NCBI RefSeq assembly: GCF_029522115.1
Contig: NZ_JAKWFK010000006.1
Span: 248,001-312,000, forward strand
Reading direction: 5' to 3'
From: Trinickia sp. Y13
GTDB taxonomy: Bacteria; Pseudomonadota; Gammaproteobacteria; Burkholderiales; Burkholderiaceae
DNA: 64,000 nucleotides
The translations under genes were made by a program, and so were the position numbers. The notes below the pieces were generated by a model. It was not told the origin of the DNA. It was given only the letters and a program-made list of their open reading frames with translations, and did no database searches. The stretch's first letter is position 1; each line of letters starts with the position of its first letter. Of the stretch, positions 42,013 through 53,539 are shown piece after piece.

Positions 42013-42684
42013 GGTCCTGTTCGATTGGGATTCTCAATCGGCCCTTTTTAGTTCATAGCACAGAGTATACTCTATCCGGCGCGACCGTACATTTCCGCCG
42101 ACGTATCCATCTGTTTCCTCGCGTTACCTGCTGCAAACGAAGCGAGGCCGGCGGCCGGAACGGAGGCATTCCCGGTCGCCGGCCCGTAACGGACCGTCAC
42201 AAAACCACGCCGCAGTCGTTGCGGGCACGCCACGCGCAAACGCGGCGCAACCGTCCACCGGCAAGCACGCATATCGCTTGCCCGGTCCAAAAGCGTTCCT
42301 GGCGCACCTTGCCCGCGATGCGCCGATCATCCGCTCGCGCCGTACGCACGCTGCTCCGAGCCATGCCGAGCCAAAATCAGGTCGGCGCAGCCCGAGCGCT
42401 GCTCGTAGCGCTTAGCGGCCCGCTCTCTGCCAAACCCGTCTGTCGCAAGCCGAAGCCAGCACGTGCGCGTGAGTCGATGCGCTCGCGCGCGACACGCTGC
42501 CCGATCTCGGGCGCGCCGACAGGCGCTGCACCCGCTGCACCCGCTTCGCTTGAACACTGCGCGAAGCGGCCGCGCCTGCTCGCCCGACGGGACGAAGCCT
42601 TCTGACGCCGTTGCCGTTCATGATGCCGTCCTTTCGTCGGCGCGGCGGCGAACATAGCCGCACGCGCGACGAATGCACCGCGCT
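42013..42684. other. Gap between ftsZ and lpxC
   Basis: 672 bp, G+C-rich, no credible gene. Several frames are open but all are Arg/Ala/Ser-rich without recognisable domains. A 69-codon frame (minus, start 42621, stop 42412) has an AGGA site but no family resemblance. It contains the lpxC promoter candidate near 42064-42091. Confidence 0.6.
42064..42091 (-). promoter_or_regulatory. Predicted lpxC promoter
   Basis: TGTACG - 16 bp - TATACT on the minus strand; the -10 is 5/6 and sits in the 12-bp palindrome AGAGTATACTCT (42063-42074). The -35 is weak. It lies 52 bp before the lpxC start. Confidence 0.45.
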
Positions 42685-43890
42685 TCAGTCCGCCTGCTTA
42701 CGCAAAAACGCGGGGATGTCGTACGTGTCGACGCCCTTTTCCTGCAGCGCCTGCACGTGCGAAGCCGCCGTCTCGCGCGAGTTGCGCCATACGGCCGGCG
42801 TATCGAACGCGCCGTAATCGGCCGTGTTCGCGTGCGACGACTGCGGCGTATAGCCGTGCTGCATCACGGGCTGATTGTCCGTGCCCGTGCGCAGCAGGGT
42901 CATCGGCGCGGGCTGCTGCTTCTTCGCCGCGCTTGCCGCCGTGCGGCCAAGACCCGTCGCCACGACCGTCACGCGCAACGCGTCGCCCATCGCATCGTCG
43001 TAGACCGCGCCGAAGATGACCGTGGCGTCGTCCGCCGCGTAGCTCTTGATCGTGTTCATCACTTCGCGCGTTTCCGACAAGCGCAGCGAGCGGCTCGAGG
43101 TGATGTTCACGAGCACGCCGCGCGCACCCGACAGATCGACGCCTTCGAGCAGCGGGCTCGCGACGGCCTGTTCGGCCGCGAGCCGGGCGCGATCGACGCC
43201 GGCCACCGTGGCCGTGCCCATCATCGCCTTGCCTTGCTCGCCCATCACCGTCTTCACGTCTTCGAAGTCGACGTTCACGAGACCGTCGACGTTGATGATT
43301 TCGGCGATACCGGCCACAGCGTTGTTCAGAACGTCGTCTGCGCACTGGAAGCACTTATCCATCTCGGCGTCATCGCCCATCACCTCGAACAGCTTGTCGT
43401 TCAGAACGACGATCAGCGAGTCGACGTGATCCTCCAGTTGCTGCGAACCGGCTTCCGCCACGCGCATGCGCTTGCCGCCTTCGAATTCGAACGGCTTGCT
43501 CACGACGCCCACGGTCAGAATGCCCATCTCTTTGGCGATCTGCGCGACCACGGGCGCTGCGCCCGTGCCCGTGCCGCCGCCCATGCCGGCCGTGATGAAT
43601 ACCATGTGCGCGCCACGCAACGCATCGGCGATCCGCTCGCGCGCTTCTTCGGCCGCCGCACGTCCCATCTCCGGCTTCGCGCCGGCGCCCAGCCCCGTGT
43701 TGCCGAGCTGAATCACGTTGGGCGCGCGCGAGCGCGACAACGCTTGAGCATCGGTGTTCATGACGACGAAATCGACGCCTTGCACCCCTTTGCTGATCAT
43801 GTGCGCGACGGCATTGCCGCCCGCACCGCCAACGCCCACCACCTTGATGATGGTGCCGTTGGTTTCCGTTTCCAACATCTGGAATTCCAT
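42685..43890 (-). CDS. ftsZ: Cell division GTPase FtsZ
   Basis: 401 aa. Tubulin-like GTPase that forms the Z ring at mid-cell. Tubulin signature GGGTGTG at 104-110. The N-terminal GTPase domain and the middle beta domain are full length. The variable linker (about 320-385) contains QQPAPMTLL and an alanine/serine spacer. The C-terminal DIPAFLRKQAD matches the conserved peptide bound by FtsA and ZipA. ftsA lies 149 bp upstream on the same strand. Confidence 0.99.
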   Translation of the reverse strand: MEFQMLETETNGTIIKVVGVGGAGGNAVAHMISKGVQGVDFVVMNTDAQALSRSRAPNVIQLGNTGLGAGAKPEMGRAAAEEARERIADALRGAHMVFITAGMGGGTGTGAAPVVAQIAKEMGILTVGVVSKPFEFEGGKRMRVAEAGSQQLEDHVDSLIVVLNDKLFEVMGDDAEMDKCFQCADDVLNNAVAGIAEIINVDGLVNVDFEDVKTVMGEQGKAMMGTATVAGVDRARLAAEQAVASPLLEGVDLSGARGVLVNITSSRSLRLSETREVMNTIKSYAADDATVIFGAVYDDAMGDALRVTVVATGLGRTAASAAKKQQPAPMTLLRTGTDNQPVMQHGYTPQSSHANTADYGAFDTPAVWRNSRETAASHVQALQEKGVDTYDIPAFLRKQAD

Positions 43891-44039
43891 ATTGCCTCCG
43901 TCAAAAAAAAGTCCTGCCGATCGGCGTTATTCGGCGAAGAGCCGGGCAGCTCCTCGTCGCACGCGAGCCGCCGGCACCCGCGCTTTCACCGCCTGCCCGA
44001 AGCGCATTTCGACAACGCGCGTTGGGCCCTCTTTCGAAA

Positions 44040-45272
44040 TTAAAAATTGCCCAAAAACCAGTCTTTCATGCGCGAGAAAACCTGCCCCATCGATCCCGCC
44101 TGCACCGCGACCTTGCGGCCGCGCATGCGTTGCGAAGAACCTTCGACGAGCAATCCCATCGCCGTCGAATAGCGCGGATTGCGCACGACGTCGGCAAGCC
44201 CGCCCGCGTATTCCGGCACGCCGATGCGCACCGGCTTCAGGAAAATGTCTTCGCCGAGCTCGACCATGCCCGGCATCATCGAAGCACCGCCCGTCAGAAC
44301 GATGCCCGAGCTCAAGAGTTCCTCATAACCCGATTCGCGCACCACTTGATGCACGAGCGAGAACAACTCTTCCACGCGCGGCTCGATCACGGCCGAGAGC
44401 GCTTGGCGCGACAGCGTGCGCGGACCGCGCTCGCCCAAGCCCGGCACTTCGATCATTTCGTCGGGATCGGCAAGCGCTTGCTTGGCGATCCCGTAGCTCA
44501 CCTTGATGTCCTCGGCGTCGGGCGTCGGCGTGCGCAGCGCCATCGCGATGTCGCTCGTGATCTGATCGCCCGCGATCGGGATCACGGCCGTGTGGCGAAT
44601 AGCGCCTTCGCTGAAGATGGCGATATCGGTTGTGCCGCCGCCGATATCCACGAGCACCACGCCAAGCTCTTTTTCATCCTCGGTCAACACCGCAAGCGAG
44701 GACGCGAGCGGCTGAAGAATCAGATCGTTGACCTCCAGCCCGCAGCGCCGCACGCACTTGACGATGTTTTGCGCCGCCGATACGGCGCCCGTCACGATGT
44801 GCACTTTCACCTCGAGGCGAATGCCGCTCATCCCGATCGGCTCGCGCACGTCTTCCTGACCGTCGATGATGAATTCCTGCGTGAGGATGTGCAGCACCTG
44901 CTGATCGGTCGGGATGTTGATCGCCTTGGCCGTCTCGATCACGCGGGCGACATCCGCCTGCGTCACTTCCTTGTCCTTGATCGCCACCATCCCGCTGGAA
45001 TTGAAGCTGCGGATATGGCTGCCCGCGATCCCCGTGAAGACGTTGGTGATCTTGCAGTCGGCCATCAGCTCGGCTTCTTCCAGCGCGCGCTGAATCGACT
45101 GCACCGTGGCCTCGATGTTCACCACGACACCTTTTTTCAGACCCTTCGATTCGCTTTGCCCGAGCCCGATCACTTCGTAGTGGCCCTCGCCGCGCAATTC
45201 GGCGACGACTGCCACGACCTTGGCCGTGCCGATGTCCAGGGCAACCAGCAGATCCTTGTAGTCTTTACTCAT
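44040..45272 (-). CDS. ftsA: Cell division protein FtsA
   Basis: 410 aa. Actin-like membrane tether of FtsZ. N-terminal LVALDIGTAKVVAVVAEL, the 1C subdomain, the GGGTTDIAIF phosphate-2 motif and, at the C terminus, the amphipathic membrane-targeting helix (SRMKDWFLGNF). Located after ftsQ with a 27-bp gap. Confidence 0.97.
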   Translation of the reverse strand: MSKDYKDLLVALDIGTAKVVAVVAELRGEGHYEVIGLGQSESKGLKKGVVVNIEATVQSIQRALEEAELMADCKITNVFTGIAGSHIRSFNSSGMVAIKDKEVTQADVARVIETAKAINIPTDQQVLHILTQEFIIDGQEDVREPIGMSGIRLEVKVHIVTGAVSAAQNIVKCVRRCGLEVNDLILQPLASSLAVLTEDEKELGVVLVDIGGGTTDIAIFSEGAIRHTAVIPIAGDQITSDIAMALRTPTPDAEDIKVSYGIAKQALADPDEMIEVPGLGERGPRTLSRQALSAVIEPRVEELFSLVHQVVRESGYEELLSSGIVLTGGASMMPGMVELGEDIFLKPVRIGVPEYAGGLADVVRNPRYSTAMGLLVEGSSQRMRGRKVAVQAGSMGQVFSRMKDWFLGNF

Positions 45273-45299
45273 AGCGTGCTCATTGCGTGTGATGTCTTG

Positions 45300-46061
45300 T
45301 TACTTCGCCGCGGGTTTGCCCGCGGTCGCGTTGCCGATGAAGCGCATCCCCGCTGCGCGAATCGCAAAGCCGTTCGGATAGCGCAAATCCGCGTATTCGA
45401 TGTCCTTGCCCCAACGAGCCGTGACCGCCCCCCACGCCGCCGTCAGCCGATGGCTGCGCTCGGCCAGCGTTTGCGGGTTGCGTTCCCGGCCGTATTCGAT
45501 CTGCGTGCCGTTCGACAGTTTCACCGTCCACGCATAGCGCGGCGACAGCGTCACTTCGTCCGGCTCCGCGCCCAACGGCGCGAGCCACTTCTTGAAATCG
45601 AAATAGCGTGCGACCACTTCCTTTTCCGTGCCGCTCGGGCCGTCGAATGCGGGCAGGTCGTCGTCGAGCTCGCCTTGATTCGCTGTGAACAGTTCGCCGT
45701 TGACGCTCACGAGCTGATCGCTGCCCCAGGTGCCGAGCGGCTTGTACTCCTCGAGCGTGACGGCCAGCGCATTCGGCCACACGCGCCGCACGCTCGCGCG
45801 ACGCACCCACGGCATCTGCTCGAACGCTTGGCGTGCATTGTCGAGATCGACCGTGAAGAAGTTGCCCCGCAAACGGCCGACGACGCCGGCGCGCACCGTC
45901 GGCGCGTTGATGTGCTCGATATCGCCGCCGATCGCGATCGTGTGCAACGTGAACGCCGGACGTTGCGTCAGCCAGTACGCGCCCGCAGCCAACAACGCGA
46001 GCGCCAACAGCGCATAGAGCGCGTTGGCGGCAAGGTTCAATTGGCGGACGTTGTTCCACAT
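45300..46061 (-). CDS. ftsQ: Cell division protein FtsQ
   Basis: 253 aa. Bitopic inner-membrane divisome protein. Short cytoplasmic N terminus, one transmembrane helix at about 14-32 (ALYALLALALLAAGAYWL), POTRA domain (about 38-105, FTLHTIAIGGDIEHIN) and beta domain. It forms the FtsQ-FtsB-FtsL subcomplex with the FtsL encoded in this cluster; ftsB is not in the window. Ten bases after ddl. Confidence 0.95.
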   Translation of the reverse strand: MWNNVRQLNLAANALYALLALALLAAGAYWLTQRPAFTLHTIAIGGDIEHINAPTVRAGVVGRLRGNFFTVDLDNARQAFEQMPWVRRASVRRVWPNALAVTLEEYKPLGTWGSDQLVSVNGELFTANQGELDDDLPAFDGPSGTEKEVVARYFDFKKWLAPLGAEPDEVTLSPRYAWTVKLSNGTQIEYGRERNPQTLAERSHRLTAAWGAVTARWGKDIEYADLRYPNGFAIRAAGMRFIGNATAGKPAAK

Positions 46062-46070
46062 GGCTCGCGG

Positions 46071-47015
46071 TCAATCCTTAAGCGTCAGCGCCAGCACGCC
46101 GACGACGAGTGCTTGATATTCGATGCCGACCGCGCGCGCCGCCTTGGGCGGCAGCGAGTGATCGGTCATGCCCGGCGCCGTGTTCACTTCGAGGAAATAC
46201 GGATCGCCTTTGGCATCGAGCATGAAATCGGCGCGGCCCCAGTCCGTGCAACCCAAAACGTCGAATGCGCGGCGCGACAGCGCTTTCAAGCGCGCTTCCT
46301 CGGCCGCGGACAATCCGCATGGAATGAGGTACTGCGTGTCCTCGGCGATGTACTTGGCGTGATAGTCGTAGAACTCGCCTTTGGGCACGATGCGAATGAT
46401 CGGCAAATCGAGATCGCCGGCAATGCAAGCGGTGTATTCGCCGCCGCCCTCGATGCTCTTTTCGACGATGACGATCTTGTCGAACTTGGCCGCTTCTTCC
46501 AGCGCGGCGGGCAAGTCGTCGGCGCTCTTCACCTTGATGACGGCCACGCTCGAGCCCTCGCTCGCGGGCTTGACGAACAACGGCAGGCCCAGTTTCGCGA
46601 CGATCTCTCTACCGCGCGCCGCGTAATCGTCGCCGCGCAGCACGGCTTCGAACGGCGGAGTCGGCACGCCCAGTTGCTGCCAGACGAGCTTGGAGCGGAA
46701 TTTGTCGAGACCGAGCGCCGAACCCAGCACGCCGCTGCCCGTATAGCGAATACCGTAGAAATCGAGCGCGCCTTGAATTTGACCGTTTTCGCCGTAACCG
46801 CCGTGCAGCGCGTTGAACGCGCGCACGAACCCTTCCTCCTTGAGCGCCGAGAGGGAACGCTCGGCAGGATCGAACGGATGGGCGTCGATACCCGCGTCGC
46901 GCAGGGCTTTGAGCACGAGCGTGCCCGACTTGAGCGAGACCTCGCGCTCGGCCGATTCCCCGCCCAAGAGGACGGCCACTTTGCCGAAGCGTTTCGGATC
47001 GATACCTGCACTCAT
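46071..47015 (-). CDS. ddl: D-alanine--D-alanine ligase
   Basis: 314 aa. ATP-grasp enzyme making the D-Ala-D-Ala dipeptide for the pentapeptide stem. Segments: [17 protein letters not shown] at the N terminus, [31 protein letters not shown] and the metal-binding [12 protein letters not shown]. Sits one base after murC and 9 bp before ftsQ, the normal dcw order. Confidence 0.98.
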   Translation of the reverse strand: MSAGIDPKRFGKVAVLLGGESAEREVSLKSGTLVLKALRDAGIDAHPFDPAERSLSALKEEGFVRAFNALHGGYGENGQIQGALDFYGIRYTGSGVLGSALGLDKFRSKLVWQQLGVPTPPFEAVLRGDDYAARGREIVAKLGLPLFVKPASEGSSVAVIKVKSADDLPAALEEAAKFDKIVIVEKSIEGGGEYTACIAGDLDLPIIRIVPKGEFYDYHAKYIAEDTQYLIPCGLSAAEEARLKALSRRAFDVLGCTDWGRADFMLDAKGDPYFLEVNTAPGMTDHSLPPKAARAVGIEYQALVVGVLALTLKD

Positions 47016-47016
47016 C

Positions 47017-48408
47017 TCACATCCTCAATTCTTGGGCCAGGCGACCCGGCACTGCGCCGATCGAGCCCGCGCCCATCGTAATCACCACGTCGCCGTCGCG
47101 TACCAGGGACGACAACGCCCGCGGCACCTCGTCGACAGTCTCGACGAAGGCCGGATCCACCTTGCCCGCGGCGCGGATCGCGCGCGCGAGCGCTTCGGAA
47201 TCCGCCGCGACGATCGGCGACTCGCCAGCCGCATAGACTTGCGTCAACACCAACGCGTCGACGCTCGAGAGCACGCCGACGAAATCTTCGAAGCAATCGC
47301 GCGTGCGCGTGTACCGGTGCGGCTGAAACGCGAGCACGAGACGCTTGCCGGGAAACGCGCCGCGCGCAGCGGCGATCGTGGCGGCCATCTCGACCGGGTG
47401 ATGCCCGTAATCGTCGATGAGCGTGTAGCTTCCGCCGCCCGCCACGCGCATCTCGCCGTAGCGCTGAAAACGCCGGCCCACGCCAGTGAATTCGGCCAAT
47501 GCGCGCTGAATGTCGGCATCGCCGATCTCGAGTTCGGTCGCGATCGCAATCGCCGCCAGTGCGTTCTGCACGTTGTGCGTCCCAGGCATGTTCAGCACGA
47601 TATCGAGCGGCCCCGCGCCTTCGCGCAGCACGGTGAAATGCATCTTGCCGTCGCGCGCCAGCACATTGACGGCGCGCACCTGCGCATCGGGCGCAAAGCC
47701 ATAACGAATCACGGGCTTCGAGACGAACGGCAAAATCTCTCGCACGTTCGCGCAGTCGACGCAAAGCACGGCGATCCCGTAAAACGGCAACCGGTGCGTG
47801 AATTCGATGAACGCCTGTTTCAGGCGCGCGAAGTCGTGCCCGTACGTGTCCATGTGATCTTCGTCGATGTTCGTGACGACTTCGATCACGGGCAGCAGGT
47901 TCAAGAACGACGCGTCCGATTCGTCGGCTTCCGCCACGATGAAATCGCCCGTGCCCAGCCGGGCGTTGGCGCCCGCGCTCGTCAGACGGCCGCCGATGAC
48001 GAAGGTCGGATCGAGACCACCGGCCGCGAGCACGCTTGCAACGAGGCTCGTCGTCGTCGTTTTTCCGTGCGTGCCCGCGATCGCGATGCCCTGTTTCAAG
48101 CGCATGAGCTCGGCGAGCATCGCCGCACGCGGCACGATCGGCACCCGCTTGCGGCGCGCGGCCAGCACTTCCGGGTTGTCGCTGCGAACGGCAGTCGATA
48201 CGACCACGGCGTCCGCGCCTTCGATGTTGGCCGCATCGTGGCCGATGGCGATTTGGGCGCCGAGCGACGCGAGCCGGTCGGTCGATGCGCTGCGCGCCAA
48301 GTCGGAGCCGCTCACGCGATAACCGAGCGTGACCAGCACCTCGGCGATGCCGCTCATGCCGGCGCCGCCGACTCCGACGAAGTGAACGTGTTTGACGATG
48401 TGTTTCAT
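47017..48408 (-). CDS. murC: UDP-N-acetylmuramate--L-alanine ligase
   Basis: 463 aa. Adds L-alanine to UDP-MurNAc. Mur ligase motif [10 protein letters not shown], Rossmann-like [18 protein letters not shown] at the N terminus, and the [11 protein letters not shown] and [11 protein letters not shown] metal-binding regions. The reading frame continues upstream into the murG region in another frame; the true start is ATG 48408, which overlaps the murG stop (ATGA). Confidence 0.98.
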   Translation of the reverse strand: MKHIVKHVHFVGVGGAGMSGIAEVLVTLGYRVSGSDLARSASTDRLASLGAQIAIGHDAANIEGADAVVVSTAVRSDNPEVLAARRKRVPIVPRAAMLAELMRLKQGIAIAGTHGKTTTTSLVASVLAAGGLDPTFVIGGRLTSAGANARLGTGDFIVAEADESDASFLNLLPVIEVVTNIDEDHMDTYGHDFARLKQAFIEFTHRLPFYGIAVLCVDCANVREILPFVSKPVIRYGFAPDAQVRAVNVLARDGKMHFTVLREGAGPLDIVLNMPGTHNVQNALAAIAIATELEIGDADIQRALAEFTGVGRRFQRYGEMRVAGGGSYTLIDDYGHHPVEMAATIAAARGAFPGKRLVLAFQPHRYTRTRDCFEDFVGVLSSVDALVLTQVYAAGESPIVAADSEALARAIRAAGKVDPAFVETVDEVPRALSSLVRDGDVVITMGAGSIGAVPGRLAQELRM

Positions 48409-49511
48409 GGCTTTTCTTCCTGGCGCGCGAGCGCCACGGCCGCGCAGACTTGCGCGACGCGATCGGTTGCTTCGGGCTTGGCGAGCAGGCGCGCGCGCTC
48501 GGCCATTTCGGCAAGCGTCTCGCGCGTCTGGCTGCGCAGCCAATCCGCGAGGTTTTCGGGTGACAAATCGCGCTGCTGCACGAGCACGGCAGCTTGCTGC
48601 GAAGCCAAGAACGCCGCGTTCGTACTTTGGTGATCGTCGACCGCATACGGGAACGGGACGAACAGCGCCGCGACGCCCACCGCCGCCACTTCGGCCACGG
48701 TCATCGCGCCGGAACGGCAGATGACGAGATCGGCGTCGCCATAGGCCGCAGCCATGTCGTCGATGAAGGGCACGAGGCGCAGGGCCTCGCCCGGTTCGAA
48801 CCCGGCCTGCGCATAGTTCGCCCGCAGGACGTCGATGTGTTTTGCGCCGGCCTGATGAATCACATGCGGGCGTTCGTCCGGCGCGAGCAGCGCGAGCGCG
48901 CGCGGCACGCATTCGTTGAGCGCCGCGGCGCCCAAGCTGCCGCCCACGACCAGCACGCGCAGCGGCCCCGTGCGGCCCGCGTAACGCAGCTTCGGCTCGG
49001 CGGCGTGGCAGATCTCGTCGCGCAGCGGGTTGCCGGTCCACTCCGCGCCTGGCAGCGTGTCCGGGAATGCGACGAGCACGCGCCGCGCGAGCTTGGCCAA
49101 TACCCTGTTGGCCAGGCCTGCGATCGAATTTTGCTCATGCAGCACGAGCGGGCGTCCCGTCAGCGCCGCCATCACGCCAGCGGGAAAGGTGATGTAGCCG
49201 CCCATGCCGAGCACGACGTCGGGTCGAACGCGCCGCAGCACGCGCAAGCTCTCGAAGCACGCGCGCAACATATTGAGCGGCAGCATCAGCTTCGTGCGCA
49301 GTCCTTTGCCGCGCAACCCGCCGAACCGCACGAACTCGATCGGCAACCCGTGCTTGGGCACGAGCGAAGCCTCCATGCCCGACGGATTGCCGAGCCAAAC
49401 GACACGCCAGCCCCACGCTCGCATGCGATGCGCGACCGCCAGCCCGGGGAATACATGCCCCCCCGTGCCGCCGGCCATTACCATCAACGTGCGCTGCGGC
49501 GTGGCGCTCAT
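48405..49511 (-). CDS. murG: UDP-GlcNAc:lipid I N-acetylglucosaminyl transferase
   Basis: 368 aa. Membrane-associated GT-B glycosyltransferase that converts lipid I to lipid II. Motifs [14 protein letters not shown] near the N terminus, [27 protein letters not shown] and [15 protein letters not shown] in the C-terminal half. Start at ATG 49511, which overlaps the ftsW stop. Confidence 0.98.
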   Translation of the reverse strand: MSATPQRTLMVMAGGTGGHVFPGLAVAHRMRAWGWRVVWLGNPSGMEASLVPKHGLPIEFVRFGGLRGKGLRTKLMLPLNMLRACFESLRVLRRVRPDVVLGMGGYITFPAGVMAALTGRPLVLHEQNSIAGLANRVLAKLARRVLVAFPDTLPGAEWTGNPLRDEICHAAEPKLRYAGRTGPLRVLVVGGSLGAAALNECVPRALALLAPDERPHVIHQAGAKHIDVLRANYAQAGFEPGEALRLVPFIDDMAAAYGDADLVICRSGAMTVAEVAAVGVAALFVPFPYAVDDHQSTNAAFLASQQAAVLVQQRDLSPENLADWLRSQTRETLAEMAERARLLAKPEATDRVAQVCAAVALARQEEKP

Positions 49512-50791
49512 ACCTTCCCCCCACGCATCAACACACGATTTTCGTAGTCCACGCGCATCAGCACGGCGAGCGCGACGCAGTTGAGCACGATGCCCGACCC
49601 GCCATAGCTGACGAGCGGCAGCGTCAATCCTTTGGTGGGCAACAGCCCCAAGTTCACGCCCATGTTGATGAACGTCTGAGCGCCGAACCACAAGCCGACG
49701 CCCTTGGCCATCAAGCCCGCGAACGTGCGATCGAGCGCGAGCGCCTGCCGCCCGATTTCGAACGAGCGTCGCACGATCCAATAGAACAGCAAGATCACGA
49801 CGAGCACGCCGACGAATCCGAGTTCTTCGCCGATCACGGCGAGGATGAAGTCGGTGTGCGCTTCCGGCAAATAGTTGAGCTTCTCCACGCTGCCGCCAAG
49901 ACCGACGCCGAACCACTCGCCGCGGCCGAATGCGATCAGCGAGTGAGTCAATTGATACGCTTTGCCTTGCGCGTAGCGGTCGTCCCATGGGTCGAGGTAC
50001 GCGAAGATTCGTTCGCGCCGCCAAGGCGACGCCCAAACGAGCAGCGAGAAGGTGCCGACGGCCGTCGCGACGAGCCCGCCGAAGAGCTTGCCGTTCACAC
50101 CGCCGAGAAACAGCACGCCCATCGCAATGGCCGCGACGACCATGAAGGCGCCCATGTCGGGCTCGAGCAGCAAGAGCGCGCCGACGACGCCGACTGCGAA
50201 TCCCATCGGCAAAAAGCCTTTGGCGAAGCTCTGCATGTACTCCTGCTTGCGCACCGTGTAGTTCGCGGCATAAATGGTCACGGCGAGCTTCATGATTTCC
50301 GACGGCTGCATGTTCATGAGGCCGAGCGGAATCCAGCGGCGGGCGCCGTTCACGCCTTTGCCGAGATGCGGGATCAGCACAACCACGAGCGCCGCGAGTG
50401 CGAGCAGGAACAGCTTGGGCGCGTATTTGTCCCAGACCGAAACCGGGATTCGGAACGCCACGATGGAGACGACCATCGCCACGCCCAACGAGATCACGTG
50501 GCGCAGCAGAAAAGCGTACGAGCGATAGGCGGCGTACTTAGGCGAATCGGGCATGGCGATCGACGCCGAGTAGACCATCACCACGCCGAGGCCGAGCAGC
50601 GCGATCACGGCCCACAGCAAGGCGTGATCGTAGTCGAGCATGCGCGAGCGCGTCGGGCGCAAGCCGCTGACGGCGCTCGCCAGCCCGCCCACGCCGGACG
50701 AAGCTGCGGCAGCCGCCTTAGGCGATTTGCCGCCGGCCGCCGCCTCACGTTGCGGCATCAGTCGCGAGCCAAAGCGATCTGTCCAGCTCAT
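49508..50791 (-). CDS. ftsW: Peptidoglycan glycosyltransferase FtsW
   Basis: 427 aa with ten transmembrane segments expected. SEDS-family polymerase partnered by FtsI at the septum. Visible signatures: [18 protein letters not shown] (TM1), [40 protein letters not shown] and the last-loop [17 protein letters not shown]. Residues 1-50 are a Lys/Ala-rich cytoplasmic leader. The frame starts far upstream; ATG 50791 overlaps the murD stop and gives the right length. Confidence 0.97.
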   Translation of the reverse strand: MSWTDRFGSRLMPQREAAAGGKSPKAAAAASSGVGGLASAVSGLRPTRSRMLDYDHALLWAVIALLGLGVVMVYSASIAMPDSPKYAAYRSYAFLLRHVISLGVAMVVSIVAFRIPVSVWDKYAPKLFLLALAALVVVLIPHLGKGVNGARRWIPLGLMNMQPSEIMKLAVTIYAANYTVRKQEYMQSFAKGFLPMGFAVGVVGALLLLEPDMGAFMVVAAIAMGVLFLGGVNGKLFGGLVATAVGTFSLLVWASPWRRERIFAYLDPWDDRYAQGKAYQLTHSLIAFGRGEWFGVGLGGSVEKLNYLPEAHTDFILAVIGEELGFVGVLVVILLFYWIVRRSFEIGRQALALDRTFAGLMAKGVGLWFGAQTFINMGVNLGLLPTKGLTLPLVSYGGSGIVLNCVALAVLMRVDYENRVLMRGGKV

Positions 50792-52320
50792 AGCATCGTC
50801 CCCCGCTCGGCCGCGATCTCTTCGACCGTGCTGCGGAACACGGCCGCGCGATGCGCGTAGTTGTCGAACATGTCCAAGCTCGCACAAGCAGGCGAAAGCA
50901 GCACGGCGTCCCCCGCTTGGGCCAGTGCGCCGGCCGCGCGCGTTGCCGCTTCGAGCGTCGGTTGATCGACGAGCGGCACGCCGGTCGCGGCGAGCGCTGC
51001 GCGAATGCGCGGCGCATCGCGGCCGATCAGCATGACGGCGCGGCACCAGCGCGCGACGGGCTGGGCGAGCGGCTCGAAATCCTGTCCTTTGCCGTCACCG
51101 CCGGCGATCAGCACGACGCGTTGCGCCAGACCGTCGAGCGCGGCAACCGTTGCGCCGACGTTCGTGCCTTTACTGTCGTCGACATAGTCGACACCGTCGA
51201 TCGATGCGATCAGCTCGACTCGGTGCGGCTCGCCCCGGTATTCGCGCAAGCCGTGCAAGAGCGGCGCCGCCGGCAATCCGATCGCACGCGCCAGCGCCAA
51301 TGCAGCCAGCGCGTTGGCCGCGTTATGCAGGCCGCGAATGCGCAGTGCATCGGCGGGCATCAGCCGCGTCAATGCGATGTCGGCGGGTGCAGCGGCTTCT
51401 TGACGTCTTCTGCGCGGGCTTGCCGGTTCATCCGCCGGCTCCCGCTCGCGCGCCTCGACCAGCCAGTTGATGCCGTTTTCGCGCGCTAGGCCGTAATCGC
51501 CAAGGCGCGTCGGCTCGTTCAGGCCAAAGGTCACACACGATGCGCTTGCCTGACCAGCCGCATCGGCCTTGGGCGCGAGCGACATCGTGCGCGCATCGTC
51601 GCGGTTCAGCACACGCACCGTTCTCGGCCCGAAGATGCGGCCCTTGGCGGCCGCATAGGCATCGAGGCCGCCGTGCCAATCCAAATGATCCTGCGTGATG
51701 TTGAGCACGGCCGCCGCATCGGGTGCGAAGGTGCGCGCCGTTTCGAGCTGAAAGCTCGACAGCTCCAATACCCAAATGTCGGGCAACGCCGTAGCGTCGA
51801 TCGCATCCATCAGGCGGTCGAGCATCGTCGGGCTGATATTTCCGGCGACCGCCACCTTCTTGCCGGCACGCTCGCAAAGCTGTCCCGTCATGCTCGTCGT
51901 GGTGGTCTTGCCGTTCGTGCCCGTGATGGCGACAACCTTCGGGGCATACCCGCTTTCGCCCAAATGCGCGAGCGCTCGCGCAAAGAATTCGACCTCGCCC
52001 CACACCGGGATGCCGCGCTCCTGCGCAGCGGCAAGGAGCGGCACCAGGTCTTGCGCGAGCGGAGACAAGCCCGGGCTCAACGCAACGAGGCCGATGCCGT
52101 CGTCGAGCAAGGTCGGCGAGAAGGGGCCGCCGACGAACTGCGCATCGATGCCGTGCTGCGCCAACGCCGGAAGGTTCGGCGGCGCTTCGCGCGTGTCGGC
52201 GATGCGCAAAGGGCACCCCTGGCGCGCGCACCAGCGCGCCATCGCGAGGCCCGATTCCCCGAGTCCCAGCACGAGCGCCATCGGCCGTTGCCGATCTCCA
52301 AACATCTCGCCGAACATCAC
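50788..52320 (-). CDS. murD: UDP-N-acetylmuramoyl-L-alanine--D-glutamate ligase
   Basis: 510 aa, longer than the 438 residues of E. coli MurD. N-terminal UDP-binding domain ([15 protein letters not shown]), ATP-binding [22 protein letters not shown], and the C-terminal domain with [11 protein letters not shown]. An insertion at roughly residues 285-325 ([21 protein letters not shown]) lies between the central and C-terminal domains and looks disordered. Start MMFGEMFGD. Overlaps ftsW by four bases. Confidence 0.97.
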   Translation of the reverse strand: MMFGEMFGDRQRPMALVLGLGESGLAMARWCARQGCPLRIADTREAPPNLPALAQHGIDAQFVGGPFSPTLLDDGIGLVALSPGLSPLAQDLVPLLAAAQERGIPVWGEVEFFARALAHLGESGYAPKVVAITGTNGKTTTTSMTGQLCERAGKKVAVAGNISPTMLDRLMDAIDATALPDIWVLELSSFQLETARTFAPDAAAVLNITQDHLDWHGGLDAYAAAKGRIFGPRTVRVLNRDDARTMSLAPKADAAGQASASCVTFGLNEPTRLGDYGLARENGINWLVEAREREPADEPASPRRRRQEAAAPADIALTRLMPADALRIRGLHNAANALAALALARAIGLPAAPLLHGLREYRGEPHRVELIASIDGVDYVDDSKGTNVGATVAALDGLAQRVVLIAGGDGKGQDFEPLAQPVARWCRAVMLIGRDAPRIRAALAATGVPLVDQPTLEAATRAAGALAQAGDAVLLSPACASLDMFDNYAHRAAVFRSTVEEIAAERGTML

Positions 52321-52354
52321 GTGCGTTCCCTTATTCCCTTGTGTTTGCGTTGCA

Positions 52355-53524
52355 TCAGCGCAGCTTCAGCGTCGAAAGCCCGACGAGGCACAACATCAAC
52401 GTAATGATCCAGAAGCGCACCACGACTTGCGTCTCCTTCCACCCCGACAATTCGAAGTGGTGATGCAGCGGTGCCATCTTGAAGATGCGCCGCCCTTCGC
52501 CGTAGCGCCGTTTCGTGTATTTGAACCAAACGACCTGCAGCATCACCGACAGCGTCTCGGCCACGAAGATGCCGCCCATGATGAACAGCACGATCTCCTG
52601 CCGAACGATGACCGCGATCGTGCCGAGCGCGCCGCCGAGCGCGAGCGCGCCCACGTCGCCCATGAACACCTGCGCGGGGTGCGTGTTGTACCAGAGGAAC
52701 GCGAGCCCGGCCCCGCCCATCGCGGAACAGAAGATCAACAGTTCGCCCGCCCCTGGAATATGCGGGAACAGCAGATACTTCGAATAGACCGAACTGCCCA
52801 TGACATAGGCGAAGACGCCCAGCGACGCGCCGACGAGCACCACCGGCATGATCACGAGACCATCCAGTCCGTCGGTCAAATTCACGGCATTGCTCGCGCC
52901 GACGATGACGAAGTAGGTCAGCGCGATGAAACCCCATACGCCGAGCGGGTAGCTGATCGACTTCAGAAACGGCAGCATCAAATCGGCGCGCGCGGGCAGC
53001 CCCATCGACAAGCCGCTGCGCACCCACGCCATGAACAGGTCGAACACACGCACGTTGCTCGCCTCCGACACGCTGAAGGCGAGGTACACCGCCGCGAAAA
53101 TGCCGATCACCGACTGCCAGAAGTACTTCTCGCGCGACGACATGCCGCGCGGGTCTTTGTAGACGACCTTGCGATAATCGTCGACCCAGCCGATCACGCC
53201 GAAGCCGAAGGTCACGAGTATCACGATCCAAATGAAGCGATTCGTCAAATCGGCCCACAGCAGCGTCGACACCGCAATGCCGATGAGGATCAGCACGCCG
53301 CCCATCGTCGGCGTGCCCGATTTGACGAGATGCGTCTTCGGCCCGTCGGTGCGCACGGCCTGGCCCACCTTCATCTCGGCCAGCTTGCGAATCACCCAGG
53401 GCCCGCACACGAGCCCGATCACGAGCGCGGTGATGGTCGCCATCACCGCGCGAAACGTCAGATAGCCGAATACGCGCAAAAAGCTTGCGTCGTTCTGCAG
53501 CCATTGCGCCAGCGCCAGCAGCAT
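52355..53524 (-). CDS. mraY: Phospho-N-acetylmuramoyl-pentapeptide transferase
   Basis: 389 aa, ten transmembrane helices expected. Attaches the UDP-MurNAc-pentapeptide to undecaprenyl phosphate to form lipid I. Family signatures: [33 protein letters not shown] with the catalytic aspartates, [14 protein letters not shown] and [11 protein letters not shown], with [11 protein letters not shown] in the last loop. Between murF (15 bp) and murD (34 bp). Confidence 0.98.
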   Translation of the reverse strand: MLLALAQWLQNDASFLRVFGYLTFRAVMATITALVIGLVCGPWVIRKLAEMKVGQAVRTDGPKTHLVKSGTPTMGGVLILIGIAVSTLLWADLTNRFIWIVILVTFGFGVIGWVDDYRKVVYKDPRGMSSREKYFWQSVIGIFAAVYLAFSVSEASNVRVFDLFMAWVRSGLSMGLPARADLMLPFLKSISYPLGVWGFIALTYFVIVGASNAVNLTDGLDGLVIMPVVLVGASLGVFAYVMGSSVYSKYLLFPHIPGAGELLIFCSAMGGAGLAFLWYNTHPAQVFMGDVGALALGGALGTIAVIVRQEIVLFIMGGIFVAETLSVMLQVVWFKYTKRRYGEGRRIFKMAPLHHHFELSGWKETQVVVRFWIITLMLCLVGLSTLKLR

Positions 53525-53539
53525 GCTCGTCCTTCTCTT

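Noticed and set aside
42412-42621. 69-codon minus-strand frame with an AGGA site in the ftsZ-lpxC gap
   Set aside because: Arg/Ser-rich, no family resemblance and codon use like noise; possible but unsupported.
44022-47081. 1019-codon open frame on the plus strand antisense to ftsA, ftsQ and ddl
   Set aside because: Shadow of well-identified genes; no recognisable domain.
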